DNA of 64,000 nt from Nageia nagi (taxonomy: Eukaryota; Pinophyta). Below the pieces are notes generated by a model, which had not been told where the DNA came from, ran no database searches, and saw only the letters and a list, made by a program, of their open reading frames with translations. The translations under genes were made by a program, and so were the position numbers. The stretch covers positions 35,402,001 through 35,466,000 of the forward strand of contig JBITNC010000002.1 in assembly GCA_050084985.1 (NCBI GenBank). Direction: 5' to 3'. Numbering within the stretch: position 1 is the stretch's first letter; each line of letters opens with the position of its first letter. Positions 47,976 through 64,000 of the stretch are shown one piece after another.

Positions 47976-49901
47976 ATGCCTAGATCTCAGAAAAATGACA
48001 ATTTTATCGATAAGACGTTCACAATTGTAGCGGATATATTATTGCAAATAATCCCGATGGCTTCAGGGGAAAAAGAGGCATTTACTTATTACAGAGATGG
48101 TGTGATTTGAACCATTTTCTCTTTTTTTTTATCCTTTTCCAAAAAGGGATTCAAGATATTGAGTCAAACAAAACTTACGCTTAGTGAAGGTGACTTTTAG
48201 ACATAGAACAATCCCTTCTGTCGTGTATCCCCGATTGATGCAGCCTTAGATGCTTGGATCTTCTGAGATTCTGGTATCAAACGAAAGGTTACACCTATGT
48301 GATAGACCTTAATGGTCAAACCTATTGGATAGGCACGCATAGAGGAAAAAGCACTACGTGTGGTAATCAACAACACAAACGCTTCGTTATGATACACATT
48401 ACTCCCCCTTTTTTTGTTCCAAGGGGCTAATAGAAATGGTTGGGACAACAAACACCCATCTCGTTTGTACTTCGGATACCGATATCATAGAACCATCGGA
48501 GATTGTTGAAGTGACTAATCCCCAGAAAATACGCTGCTTTAAGAACAAAGAAATTGTTAGAGATTCTATTTGTAGTGCTAAGATCTTTGGTATTAAGAAA
48601 AGAATCTTTGCAAGAAGGATGGCTAGAGATTTATCGCCAATACACTAGCCCCTATCAATTCATAATATAGGGTCTTTTCCAATTTCACGGATTACTTCCC
48701 TCAATATGTAGAAAAAGGAGGAGCCGTATGAGGTGAAAATCTCATGTACGGTTTTGAAGCGGAGATCATTTCGATTAAATGAACGACCGTCACGGATGTC
48801 AGCTCAATCCGAAGGGGAATATGCGGAAGCTTTACAAAATTATTATGAAGCTATGCGACCGGAAATTGATCCTTATGATCGAAGTTATATACTATATAAT
48901 ATAGGTCTTATCCACACGAGTAATGGGGAGCATACCAAGGCTTTGGAATATTATTTCCAGGCATTGGAACGAAACCCATCTTTACCACAAGCTCTTAATA
49001 ATACGGCCTTGATCTGTCATTACGTGCGGCTATCTGTACTATAGAATGAATTCGTTTAGAACTACTACGGAGAACGACAGAAAAAGAGGCTTTCTACATA
49101 TGCACCGTCCAAAGTAACGAGGTTTATCAGCTGTGGGAAAAAAGAACATTCCTCATAGGAGCCCAAATAGGAATGGATAAATAGAGCCTCCATATTCCAT
49201 GGATAAAAATTCAATTGATGGGGAAAGCACCATAAAGATCAATTATTGAAAGTTTGGGCTGATACGATCAAATCTGCTCATTGACAAAAATAAGGAATCA
49301 ACTTATGTAATAGAGTAGATTTACTAAGCTATTGAGCAGCGGTGTAGCATCAGATCCTAAAGATGTAAAGTACTCGCCTACCAGTTAGAGACGGAAAGTA
49401 CTCTTGAAAATTTCTATACAGAAGTGAGATAGTTACCTTTCAAAAAGACTTCTATTTGGATAATCTGAAGTAGATATCTTCGTTTATATACTTAATCTTT
49501 CTGGGGGTGGGAGAAAAGAGAAAACCTGATTATTGATTGAAAGTGAGGTTTGAAACTCATGTCATTCATCCTTTCTGGTTCTGGCCCCTTGGTTAACTCT
49601 AACCCATTGCTAACGAATCATCTACTATTTTGGAAGTTTGGGTAAAGGACTACAGAACAGAATAGTGAATTGAGCCGTATGAGGTAGGAAACTCTCAAGT
49701 ACGGTTCTATGGGAGGAAGACTTTTATAAGTTGACCTATCCCGACCGAGGAGAACAGGCCATTCGACAGGGAGATCCTGAAATTGCGGAGGCTTGGTTCA
49801 ATCAAGCTGCTGAGTATTGGAAACAAGCTATAGCGCTTGCCCCAAGCAACTACATCGAAGCACAAAATTGGTTAAAGGTTACGGGGCGCTTTGGAGAATG
49901 A
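47976..49901 (+). CDS. ycf3: ycf3 (photosystem I assembly factor), three exons, plastid-derived copy
   Basis: Ycf3 is a TPR protein that assembles photosystem I in the plastid. Exon 1 is 47976-48099, exon 2 48794-49023 and exon 3 49746-49901, together 510 nt and 169 residues, the normal length. Group II introns begin GTGTG (48100) and GTGCG (49024), and each carries a domain V hairpin (48721-48754 and 49672-49707). TPR sequence such as [20 protein letters not shown] is intact. Only about 160 bp of upstream DNA is included. In the nucleus the introns would not be spliced, so expression is unlikely. Confidence 0.92.
48100..48793 (+). other. ycf3: ycf3 group II intron 1
   Basis: 694 bp, GTGTG... 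to ...CAC. Domain V (GAGCCGTATGAGGTGAAAAT, then CTCATGTACGGTTT) lies at 48721-48754. No maturase frame is present. Confidence 0.85.
49024..49745 (+). other. ycf3: ycf3 group II intron 2
   Basis: 722 bp, beginning GTGCGGCTAT. Domain V (GAGCCGTATGAGGTAGGAAA, then CTCTCAAGTACGGTTC) lies at 49672-49707. Confidence 0.85.
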
Positions 49902-52727
<2,826 letters not shown>

Positions 52728-52734
52728 CGGCTAG

Positions 52735-54957
<2,223 letters not shown>

Positions 54958-55121
54958 TTCTTTTTCATTAAATCGAGTAAGTATTAAGATTATGGATATA
55001 TTGAATAATTTGATATATCTATAATCTCTCTGCATAGAAACAAAGAGTAATCAACCTCATATTTCTTCATCTTAAATCTGATCTCTATTTTTTTATTCCT
55101 GTATACTAACTGGCAGAAATT

Positions 55122-55424
55122 ATGGCAAGAAAATGTCTCATTCAGAGAGAGAAAAAGAAACAAAGATTGGAACAGAAATACAGATTAATTCGTCAATCCT
55201 TGAAGAGAGAGATAAGAGAAGTTTCATCATTGGATGAAAAATTGGAAATCCATAGAAAATTACAATCTTCACCGCGTAATAGTGCACCCGCACGGCTTCA
55301 TCGTCGTTGTTCTTCGACTGGAAGACCTAGAGCCAACTATAGAGACTTTGCGTTGTCCGGATATATATTGCGCGAGAGGGCTCATGCATGTTTGTTGCCT
55401 GGGGTAACCAAATCGAGTTGGTAG
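55122..55424 (+). CDS. rps14: rps14, plastid 30S ribosomal protein S14, plastid-derived copy
   Basis: 100 residues, full length: [20 protein letters not shown] through [20 protein letters not shown] to PGVTKSSW. It lies downstream of psaB as in plastids. A strong stem-loop follows (55451-55499). Confidence 0.94.
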   Translation: MARKCLIQREKKKQRLEQKYRLIRQSLKREIREVSSLDEKLEIHRKLQSSPRNSAPARLHRRCSSTGRPRANYRDFALSGYILRERAHACLLPGVTKSSW

Positions 55425-55450
55425 GAGGAAAAAAATATTTTTAGGATTAT

Positions 55451-55499
55451 GAAAACGTCTCTTCCCCTCTATATATATAGGGAGGGAAGAGACGTTTTC
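55451..55499 (+). terminator. rps14 3' stem-loop
   Basis: A perfect 16 bp stem (GAAAACGTCTCTTCCC and its complement) around an AT-rich loop. In plastids such structures protect mRNA 3' ends and do not truly terminate transcription. Confidence 0.75.
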
Positions 55500-55576
55500 A
55501 ACGGCTGTTGGGTGTACGCGTTGCACGTATTGTATAATACACAAAATAATGGGATAAATAGGATATCCCATGATAG

Positions 55577-55650
55577 CGCGGGGTAGAGCAGTTTGGTAGC
55601 TCGCAAGGCTCATAACCTTGAAGTCACGGGTTCAAATCCCGTCTCCGCTA
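55577..55650 (+). tRNA. trnfM-CAU: trnfM-CAU, plastid initiator tRNA-Met
   Basis: 74 nt from CGCGGGGTAGAGCAG to CTCCGCTA, anticodon loop CTCATAA with CAU. The first acceptor pair is mismatched (C with T), as is usual for initiator tRNA. The position after rps14 is the normal plastid one. Confidence 0.93.
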
Positions 55651-55771
55651 GAACATAAGAAGTTTTTGTTAAAAGGGCATTCTCCACGGAGAATGGTCTT
55701 TGAAAAGTAAGTCTCAAAGAGATATGATCAACCCAAGAACTATTCCTTTGTTCTATTCCATTTTTTCGATG

Positions 55772-55842
55772 GGCGGGTAGCGGGGATCGAACCCGCATCT
55801 TCTCCCTGGCAAAGAGAAATTTTACCATTAAACCATACCCGC
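55772..55842 (-). tRNA. trnG-GCC: trnG-GCC, plastid tRNA-Gly
   Basis: 71 nt on the minus strand. GCGGGTATGGTTTAATGGTA, anticodon loop TTGCCAG with GCC, T arm GCGGGTTCGATCCCCGC. The cloverleaf is intact and there is no intron. Confidence 0.93.
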
Positions 55843-56037
55843 ATTTGACTCGTTCTTGGTATAAATAGTAAATATATACTATTTATGCATAGGCATATTT
55901 TATGCAATAATGGGCAAATAGCCCCCCCCTTGAGCACTTTCATTTGGGTTCTTGGGACTTGTATGAAATGCCCTTTCGAACTATAATGTCTCCGGGGAGG
56001 GGAGGAGAGTTTCAACCCAAAAGATCTTAGAACATAT

Positions 56038-56226
56038 CTAAGATATAAAAGAATTAAGGATACCTACTAAAAGTACTAATCCAATCCATAATGATACACC
56101 TGAAAATAAAATATTTTTGCTACTTGACCAACCATTAGGAGAGGCAAGTGCGACAGGTACACCGATCACTAACAGAATTGAAATTGCAATTAATGCAAAC
56201 ACAGACGATTGGAAAGCAATAGTCAT
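56038..56226 (-). CDS. psbZ: psbZ, photosystem II small subunit Z, plastid-derived copy
   Basis: 62 residues from [20 protein letters not shown] to [14 protein letters not shown], the normal length with two membrane spans. The frame is open 11 codons further upstream ([11 protein letters not shown]), but MTIAFQ is the family start. It lies between trnG and trnS on the minus strand, as expected. Confidence 0.93.
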   Translation of the reverse strand: MTIAFQSSVFALIAISILLVIGVPVALASPNGWSSSKNILFSGVSLWIGLVLLVGILNSFIS

Positions 56227-56621
56227 GGTTGTAGTCTTAAAAGTTTCCAACAGATTCAATAAACTATACCATCCGATCCCTATCCGGTTAAATTGTAATC
56301 AAATGCGCTACGGGTTCTATTCGATCAGAAATTACTCGATCTTAAAAACTACTTTTTTTTATCAATCTTATTTTATTTGAGTGGTAGGGAAAAGATAAAA
56401 AAATTTCGTTTCATTTTGACATGTTGTAAATGTCATTACAACATAGATAGATATAACTATGAATATCTACGCAGATAGATGCACCTCTGCATCTTTTATA
56501 GAATATGCATTCTATGTGTATGTCATATGCATACATGCATATATGCATGTCTAATTATGACATTAGGTATATAGCCTTCGGATAGTATATGAAGGAGCAA
56601 AAACTAAGTTGTCTTCGCCCG

Positions 56622-56708
56622 GGAGAGATGGCCGAGTGGTTGATGGCTCCGGTCTTGAAAACCGGTATAGTTCAAAAACTATCGAGGGTTCGAATCCCTC
56701 TCTCTCCT
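56622..56708 (+). tRNA. trnS-UGA: trnS-UGA, plastid tRNA-Ser
   Basis: 87 nt. GGAGAGATGGCCGAGTGGTT, anticodon loop CTTGAAA with UGA, long variable arm, T arm GAGGGTTCGAATCCCTC, acceptor TCTCTCC. It is intact and stands between psbZ and psbC as in plastids. Confidence 0.93.
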
Positions 56709-56757
56709 TTTGTTCGTTGAACAATTCGATTTATCAGTCCATTAAAAAAAAAGGCTT

Positions 56758-56793
56758 GGCTATCTATCTATATATCGATATAGATAGATAGCC
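56758..56793. terminator. Stem-loop between trnS and psbC
   Basis: A 16 bp perfect stem (GGCTATCTATCTATAT and its complement) with loop ATCG. It lies beyond the 3' end of psbC, so it could act as an RNA 3' end structure in the plastid. Confidence 0.65.
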
Positions 56794-56919
56794 CGAGTAT
56801 AGCCAAGCTACAAGGATTCAGTTAGTTGGAAGGAAATAGCTAAAATATATCCCGCCTGTCAACATTGACAATCCAATTCAATTGGTTTTATTTTAATATG
56901 GACCACTTTTATCACTTGT

Positions 56920-57857
<938 letters not shown>

Positions 57858-57884
57858 ATTCGTCATTCACGAGAATAAACTTCA

Positions 57885-58232
57885 ATGACTAGAGTTAAAC
57901 GTGGGTATATAGCTCGAAAACGCCGAAAAAAAATTCTTGCATTTGCATCAGGCTCCCGAGCGGCCCATTCAACACTTTTTCGAACCGCTAACCAACAGAA
58001 AATTAGAGCCTTAGTTTCTGCTCAACGAGATAGAAGTAGACGAAAGAGAGATCTTCGTCGTTTATGGATCACCCGGATTAATGCGGCATCCCGTGCTAAT
58101 GGAATGCCTTATAACAAATTCATACAATATTTGTATAAAAGACAGTTGCTTCTAAATCGTAAAACGATTGCGCAAATATCCGTATTAGATAGTAGTTGCT
58201 TTTCCACAATCGTTAAAAATATCAACGTATAA
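57885..58232 (+). CDS. rpl20: rpl20, plastid 50S ribosomal protein L20, plastid-derived copy
   Basis: 115 residues, uninterrupted: [20 protein letters not shown], then [40 protein letters not shown]. Only about 27 bp of its own upstream DNA precede the ATG before the join with psbC. It runs convergent to rps18, as in plastid genomes. Confidence 0.93.
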   Translation: MTRVKRGYIARKRRKKILAFASGSRAAHSTLFRTANQQKIRALVSAQRDRSRRKRDLRRLWITRINAASRANGMPYNKFIQYLYKRQLLLNRKTIAQISVLDSSCFSTIVKNINV

Positions 58233-58264
58233 AAATATTAACGTATGATGAAATAAACTCAATC

Positions 58265-58286
58265 TCCCGGAGATTTCGCTCCGGGA
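58265..58286. terminator. Stem-loop between rpl20 and rps18
   Basis: An 8 bp perfect stem (TCCCGGAG/CTCCGGGA) with loop ATTTCG, in the spacer between convergent genes. It is a likely RNA 3' end structure in the plastid. Confidence 0.55.
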
Positions 58287-58455
58287 AGCTAGAGACATTG
58301 AAAAATGTTAATTAACAAATGCGCTTGGATAATCCAATCCCTTCAATTCTTTCAATCAACTTTTTGATAGTCTAATTTATATCTACCTTATCTTTCTTTG
58401 TGAGATATCCCAATTTTGATTCGATCAAGGAGTAAGATCGCTTCTAGGGATCAAT

Positions 58456-58779
58456 TTAGTTATGACTAGTAACAAAAGGTACCAAAGATAGAATACGAGC
58501 TCGTTTAATAGCGGTAGTCATTAGACGTTGTTGTTTCGAGGTCAATCGATTCACTCGACGAGATAATATTTTTCCCCGTTCACTAATAAATCGACTAATT
58601 AGGCTCATATTTTTATAATCAATTCGATCCCCTGATCCAATTCGAGGCAAACGTTTATGAAACGTTCGCTTAGATTTCTTTCTAGAAGACCGTCTGGATT
58701 TATTCCGAAAAGAGCGCTTATATTTATTCCGAATAGACCGTTTCTCTCCATTACCGAAAGATCGCTTAGATGTATTCAT
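58456..58779 (-). CDS. rps18: rps18, plastid 30S ribosomal protein S18, plastid-derived copy
   Basis: 107 residues from [20 protein letters not shown]. The N-terminal half has basic repeats (KRSFRNK, RRSSRKK, KRTFHKR), and the conserved core reads [20 protein letters not shown] and [19 protein letters not shown]. The frame is open back to 58833, adding 18 residues; the start at 58779 is preferred because M-N-x-S-K-R is the usual beginning. The repeated N-terminus is known to vary in length among plastid S18 proteins. Confidence 0.88.
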   Translation of the reverse strand: MNTSKRSFGNGEKRSIRNKYKRSFRNKSRRSSRKKSKRTFHKRLPRIGSGDRIDYKNMSLISRFISERGKILSRRVNRLTSKQQRLMTTAIKRARILSLVPFVTSHN

Positions 58780-58861
58780 AGTTTGGTTCATGAACCTTTC
58801 AATTAAAATCTTCATAGTTTGTTTTCCTCCCAAATATATGTCCCATAGTTTGGTTCATGAA
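58778..58861 (-). repeat. Short repeats upstream of rps18 at the insert edge
   Basis: GGTTCATGAACCAAACTATG (minus strand) occurs at 58778-58797 and again near 58843-58862, and AAACTATG recurs between them. The outer copy abuts the Copia sequence, so microhomology at the junction is possible. Confidence 0.65.
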
Positions 58862-59480
58862 CAATTCTCATAGTTTCTTACCTAGATATAGGTGCAAAAG
58901 TTTCTTCATAATCAATTCTATACCTTTATGTAAATCCTTTATCCATAAGCCTAGCCTTGTCTCTCTCAATGCTACCATTATTGTTATACTTAGTATTATA
59001 AACCCACTTTGAACCCAGACATTTATTTCCCTTGGATAGTTTTACAAGCTCCCATGTGTCATTCTACATAATGGAATTGATCTCCTCTTGCATAGCTTGC
59101 ATCCAAATGCCATTAGTGCAAGGTTCTTGATAACAAGAAGGTTTAAAATCAAAAATAATCATCAAAGCATAATTAGCATCACCTTTTGGGTCACCTTCAT
59201 TTTCATCACCATACATGTGCATCTTCTCAAGTCTATGAATAACTTGGTCAATTGCTTGAGCTTGACCCCTAGTAAGTCTCCTATGGAAATTTTCTATCCA
59301 AAAATTGAGAACATTGATGAATTTAAAGTGTCATTTTCCCCTTTTTTATATGCATAAAATCTATTTGGATAATCATCACTTGAAGAGGAATTTGAAGTGC
59401 TCTGTTTGGGACTCTTCAAAGGATTGGTTGGTAAAGTAAATAAATCCAAAGGTAAAGTAGATTCTTCCTAAACTTTATTT
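58862..59480 (-). pseudogene. Copia pol, 5' half (RT start), right of the plastid insert
   Basis: On the minus strand: a serine-rich linker (SNSSSSDDYPNRFY), GIWMQAMQEEINSIMQNDTW, LGSKWVYNTKYNNNGSIERD, ARLMDKGFT, YRIDYEETFAPISR, then ETMRIV at 58862. This is the start of Copia RT. Its next expected residues (about L-A-L-A-A-Q) begin at 47815 on the far side of the plastid insert, so the two parts belong to one element cut by the insertion. A few stops are present, for example TAA in FAPISR.ETM. Confidence 0.87.
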
Positions 59481-61422
59481 TCTCATTAAATAATTTTCAC
59501 AACATTCCTTTACTAACCATAGGATTATTTCTCTTGATCTAGTATTTTCCTATAGTAAGAAAATAACAAGATCGCACAAAAACCCTCTTTAATCTTAATC
59601 TAAAATGGATCATATGAATAAAGACCAAATATCATTGGAGTAAGGACTTGGCACATTCTCATGCTTGGGTGGTATTTGGAACATTTTGCTATTGGTTTGT
59701 GGGAATTTGTGGCTAGAAAATAATCACAAAATAGATCAATCATCTTTGAGAAGATATAACTTTTGATAAATATTTCCAATTGAGTTAATTATTTTTTTCA
59801 TTGGATAGTTCTTGAAGATACCTTACCAATGAGTATATGCATGCCTACCTTTGTCAAATATTTGATCATCCAAGGCATTTTCCATAAAACTATCAAAACT
59901 ACTAGTATCAACATTAATAGTAGCACCAATGCTGATGCCAATTTCCATGATATTATTTCTAAGGAATTTAGATGCAAGATTTTGAATTTAATTAGTTTGA
60001 CACGTCTATATATAAAAATGATTCTATGGACCAATTATTACTTAAAAAAACTAGTTTTAATGCTAGATAAAACCTAACATAATGACCTGACACTTGAGTG
60101 GACACTCGACACCTGATAAATACCAACACCAACACTGATGTCAGCACCAATGTTGAGGTTAGTTCCAATGTTGAAGTTAACACCAACTTTGGAGAAATAA
60201 AACACTTACGAGAAGAAGATGAAGTAGTTCATGTCATTTTGAAGCATTGTGGAAGTTAGAGAATCGTTGGGAACCTGAAGGGACCCTGATTTTGAATCTG
60301 TTTATCTCCCTAGTGATTTTATAAATCAATCCAACAATCCAGGAGAGGGATTGGAAGAAGGATTCAATAATCCAAGAGGAAGATCCAAGAGAAGCATAAG
60401 GGGTGGAGATGACCTAGTGAGGTGATTCTTGTGTTGATATTGTTGGTGCTGCTGCTGGTAGAGTGTGAGCCTGTTGTTAGAGACCAAAATATTGTTGAAA
60501 GCAAGGAGGGATTCATAAGAAGGGAAAATTCTTTCCATTCTCCATGTTATAATATTGATTAAATGATGGATAGTGTCATAGCCATTCTAATCAAGTTGTA
60601 ATAAGCTTAGTATATGATGAACAAGATTATAATCATTCTATGTTATTTTCATTTCTTATGTACAAGTAGATCAATGAGTTAATATTGGCAGTTGCATTGT
60701 TGAGAACATATTGTATTTGTGAGAGGTATAATGTGTGAGTCTTGTACATAAATAAGAAATGTAAAATAGAGATAATGTTGTCTAAGAGAGTAATTTGTAA
60801 GGAGCTATCAAAGTCTTTCACAAACATGATGGAAGAGAAAGTTTTGGATTATAGGATGATCAAAAAGAAAAGAAAAAGTTGTTACAAATACCAACGCCAA
60901 CACTAGGTTGAGCACTAGTGCTACTGTAGCAATAGAAGAAATAAGCATGAAGGTGATTTCGTTGAGCTTGGACAAGCCAAAGGATCATGGGAGATGAAAG
61001 TGTGAATGTCTAAAAAATTTAGGCAACATTCAAATTACTTATGGTTGTAAGTTTTATCCTTGTTTCAATAATAAAGTCATGAAGGAAAGCCATTAAAAAA
61101 AAGATGTACTCTCACATTGACAGGAACCTCTATAAAAATACTTGTGTTCTTTATGTGGATGAGCATTTATGTTTAAGATTTGTGCATACTAAGAACATAG
61201 AAAGCATTGAAAAAATGAAAGCAATAAAATCAGAAATCTGTATGGGATGTTTTCTTATAAGCTATAAGCTTCAAAAAATTATAGATGAAATCCCTTTAAT
61301 AATTTTATCTAATATTTATCTAAACATTAAATAAAATGATACTTGAGGGATAAAATAAATTCTACTTAATTTAATTCTCTAATAAAAAAACACTCTTTTT
61401 ATTTTTCCACAAGAATTAAATA
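59481..61422. other. Unassigned AT-rich sequence upstream (minus sense) of the split Copia
   Basis: Expected by position to hold the Copia integrase, gag and 5' LTR, but no domain survives recognisably. Around 60110-60195 short imperfect repeats of the type CACCAA(C/T)(A/G)(C/T)TGA(T/G)GT occur. Confidence 0.35.
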
Positions 61423-61441
61423 CACACACACACACACACAT
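61423..61441. repeat. (AC)n microsatellite
   Basis: About nine AC repeats in an AT-rich setting. Confidence 0.8.
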
Positions 61442-61944
61442 AATTCATAATAAAATAACTTCTATTTTCAAATTAAAACCACTCATTTAAAATTTAAAAA
61501 GAATAAAAAAATAAACACTTAATACTTAATTTCTAATTAAATCTAAAAATCCTAATTAGAAAACTTCAATAAAAACATAGTCATGAATCTAACTGTGAAA
61601 ATAAAAACATAGAGACCAATAAAAAAATATAAACACAATTCCTAAGGTCAAAAAGGCTACAATAACCAATTTAAAACTTTCCATGCAACTCCAAAAACAT
61701 GACATTAACTAAAAGGGCTTAAGCAACACACACAAGGCCATAACCCACAAGACATACAACCATGCCATGTAGGATGCTAACACATCCTCATTGCCAACAT
61801 GGCATATGAAAGGCACTTAGGGGAGGGTAGAAGTGATGTCTACCCTTGATATTGATGCATCATCCATAGTGAAGGGGGTACATAACCTTACTAGGTTGGT
61901 TCTTACGTGGAGGGAAGGCATGGTATCTCCAACAATACCCTACT
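61442..61944. other. Unassigned AT-rich sequence
   Basis: No coding or repeat structure recognised. Composition becomes more balanced from about 61690. Confidence 0.3.
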
Positions 61945-62026
61945 CCCACGTAAATCCCCAAAGGGGGGTGTCTACCCCATGCTTGATGTGCCATCAAAGC
62001 ATAGGGGACTTTGGGATTTGCGTGGA
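61945..62026. repeat. Imperfect hairpin of about 82 nt
   Basis: The left arm CCCACGTAAATCCCC..AAAG pairs with the right arm CTTTGGGATTTGCGTGG. Further in, CCCCATGCTT pairs with AAGCATAGGGG, and the top is TTGATG-TGC-CATCAA. About ten unpaired bases bulge on the left arm. It could fold as RNA like a miRNA precursor, or be a relic of an inverted-repeat element; no function is claimed. Confidence 0.6.
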
Positions 62027-63320
62027 CTCCCATGAATCCAATAGAATCCCCAATGGTCACCCATGCTACATAGCCTCTTACAAGCTCTAAATGCTAAGAA
62101 AATATTAAAAGGGCTTAAGGAGGGGTGTGTTGGTACTTCCAAGTCAACCTCCTTTAGATGATCTTTAAGGTAGGCTACAACCAATAAAAGATAATCACAA
62201 GTTTAAAGAATAACACATGGATTTGAATATTGTGCAATCATATCTTTTTAAAACAAGAAAAAATCAAAGGAATCCTTAGGTGAAAATTGGTAGTAAGACC
62301 CTAGAAAATCCTCAACAATTTCTAAGGAAAATATAAGGTATTTTTTTAAAAGGGTTAAAAAATAAAAGTCAAAGACTTATAAATCTATTTATTTCCTTAC
62401 CTATTTTAGAAGATAATGTAAATATATTTGCAAATAATATTTTTATTCACAAATTAATTGCAAGGAAACAGTAATACATTCCTTAATTATTATTCTAAAA
62501 ATAACACTAAAGAAAGCTCCAACCTTTTGGATTCTCGTAATTGAACAAGACTCTTGTTCTTGCTTAATTTCAACATTGATTCTTTGCTAAATTTTGATGA
62601 TTCCTAAGGTTAACCTTAAACTCTTATTTATAGATTTCTTTTTATGATTTTAGTATTTAATTTAATTTGATTTATGTAAATTGTAAGCAATTTAGTCTCA
62701 AAGATAATTCCTAAAATTAGAGTGAGAACTGTACATTAATTCCAAAGCTAGGATAATTAACATTGGTTAACACAAAATCACTTCATTCTTACTCATGCAT
62801 GAAGAGTTAACAACACATCTACTCCAAACAACTAAAATTAGATAAATTTAATTTTAAAATATCTTATTATATTAAGATGGGAAAGGAATGCACTTTAATT
62901 ACACTAATACTTTCCGGGCCTTAGGTTAGGCAAAACTTAAAATATCGTCTAATAATTTTTGATTGAGATCAAAAAGGCCATTTGGTAAATTGAGGGATTT
63001 TTTTTATACAGGTACCTAAAACCTATAACAACAAATTTATAATAGTATCAACAACATCTTGCCATTATTTATTTTATACAAAATAAGATGCACATTTAGT
63101 AACCTACATGGAATCCTCATATTGGATCTAATTCTATACATAAATCAATCAAAAGTAATTCAGATATCACAGTCACAATGTTGCAATCTAAGGTCAACTA
63201 CGAGGACCTCATTTCTTTCCTTGCTTTAGGAGAAACCCTCTTCCGAATCCATATAATGTTGGTTGTTTTCCATTTGCAACTTTTTTGACAATTTCTTTTT
63301 CTTTGATCTCAGCATCACTC
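62027..63320. other. Unassigned AT-rich sequence
   Basis: A weaker inverted repeat (AAGGAGG...CCTCCTT) lies at about 62117-62156. No gene or paired LTR was recognised. Confidence 0.3.
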
Positions 63321-63715
63321 TGTTGTAATGTATAATGCATTATTGTAAAGGTTTAGTATTAATCCTTTTTGTAAATTCACTAATACTTAATGGTATCAAT
63401 AGAAACCTTAAGTATTTAAGTGAATATGATAATATAAAATGTCTTACACTCTATGTCGTGAGCATGCCCCTTGGGTAAAAGGGAGGTGCATGTCATGCCT
63501 TTGTACGTTGGATAAAAGGATGATCCAAGAAGGATTTTGGCTTATAAATAGAAGGCTTTCTCTTTGTGATCACACACTAATTTGTGGAGTAAAGTTATGC
63601 TATAGGATAGTGTTTAGGAGATGAGATTAGGAGAGTTGTAAGAGGTTCATATTTGTGAATGAAGTAAGATCTAGTTAGTGGATGTACTCCTAGTTGGAAG
63701 AACCACTTTATCTTT
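63321..63715 (+). mobile_element. Family A Copia LTR, interrupted at its 3' end
   Basis: It starts TGTTGTAATGTATAATGCAT and follows the solo LTR at 1670 for about 395 bp (GTGAGCATGCCCCTTGGGTA, GGCTTATAAATAGAAGGC, GGATGTACTCCTAGTTGG). It breaks off where a minus-strand Copia LTR begins at 63716. Confidence 0.8.
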
Positions 63716-63944
63716 TGAGTTGATAGGTAAGATAACTCCAAGATCAAAAAGCATTCTATTAGTGTAGAATATTGTGTAAATACAATTTGAGAAAGACTAT
63801 TCACTAACTAGAAATACTCTTTATATTCTACAAGAAATGACTCTCTAAATTCTAGCACATTCAAAGCTACGAATTTACTAAATATAGTAAGTATCTAATA
63901 CTATAATAACTATACCATAATCCCTAAGGATTAGGTGTCTAACA
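63716..63944 (-). repeat. LTR of a minus-strand Copia element, 229 bp
   Basis: Read on the minus strand it begins TGTTAGACACCTAATCCTTA and ends CCTATCAACTCA, so it has TG...CA ends. On its inner side lies TTAAGGGGGAA, a polypurine tract, making this the 3' LTR. The target duplication cannot be checked because the other end is outside the window. Confidence 0.75.
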
Positions 63945-64000
63945 TTCCCCCTTAATTTTAAGGGGAGTTGGTAAGTCCAAGCATCTTCCTAAACTTCTCG
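63945..64000 (-). pseudogene. C-terminal end of a Copia RNase H, minus strand, cut by the window
   Basis: Minus-strand EKFRKMLGLTNSP and a stop, a typical end of Copia polyproteins, followed by the polypurine tract. Whether the rest of this element is intact cannot be seen. Confidence 0.7.

Noticed and set aside
55269-55828. Minus-strand frames across rps14, trnfM and trnG
   Set aside because: They run through tRNA genes and the rps14 antisense; not real genes.

Overview
This is nuclear DNA of a seed plant. The window holds one very long-intron plant gene (ATG11, about 15.2 kb with an 8.7 kb intron), many decayed LTR retrotransposons and a block of plastid DNA. The long intron and dense old retroelements suggest a large gymnosperm-like genome, probably a conifer; that is inference, not proven here.

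Layout. 1-6092: remnants of one Ty1/Copia family (family A): an RNase H end, a 37 bp LTR stub, a leader interrupted by a solo LTR with TTAAT duplications, a broken integrase/RT/RNase H tract and a truncated 3' LTR. 6093-24526: a decayed Ty3/Gypsy element with gag, protease, RT, two RNase H domains and integrase. Two younger elements sit inside it. One is a 951 bp CACTA-type DNA transposon (8046-8996, TAC duplications) in the protease region. The other is a structurally complete 9364 bp Copia element (11639-21002, 478 bp LTRs, ATAAA duplications) lying between the two RNase H domains.

24527-41246: the ATG11 locus, with five coding exons encoding 1146 residues and no defect in the reading frame; a 1056 bp solo LTR lies in intron 1. 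41247-46639: gene-poor flank with a minus-strand Gypsy gag relic and a 40 bp tandem array.

46640-59480: a minus-strand Copia pol relic cut in two, inside the reverse transcriptase, by about 11.05 kb of plastid DNA (about 47816-58861, a NUPT). The insert carries ycf3 (three exons, two group II introns), psaA, psaB, rps14, trnfM, trnG-GCC, psbZ, trnS-UGA and a 3' part of psbC in normal plastid order. That part is fused within psbC to a second plastid piece carrying rpl20 and rps18. Most plastid frames are open, but psbC is truncated and has two stop codons. These copies are unlikely to be expressed in the nucleus as photosynthesis genes.

59481-64000: mostly unassigned AT-rich sequence with a strong imperfect hairpin at 61945-62026, then a family A LTR copy invaded by a minus-strand Copia element that runs off the window.

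The only clear host gene is ATG11, a scaffold for selective autophagy. Decay in the elements is dominated by C-to-T/G-to-A changes, as expected of methylated plant repeats. I found no CRISPR array and nothing bacterial beyond the plastid-derived block. No wholly new system was recognised; the most notable structures are the composite plastid insert within a retroelement and the multi-level nesting.
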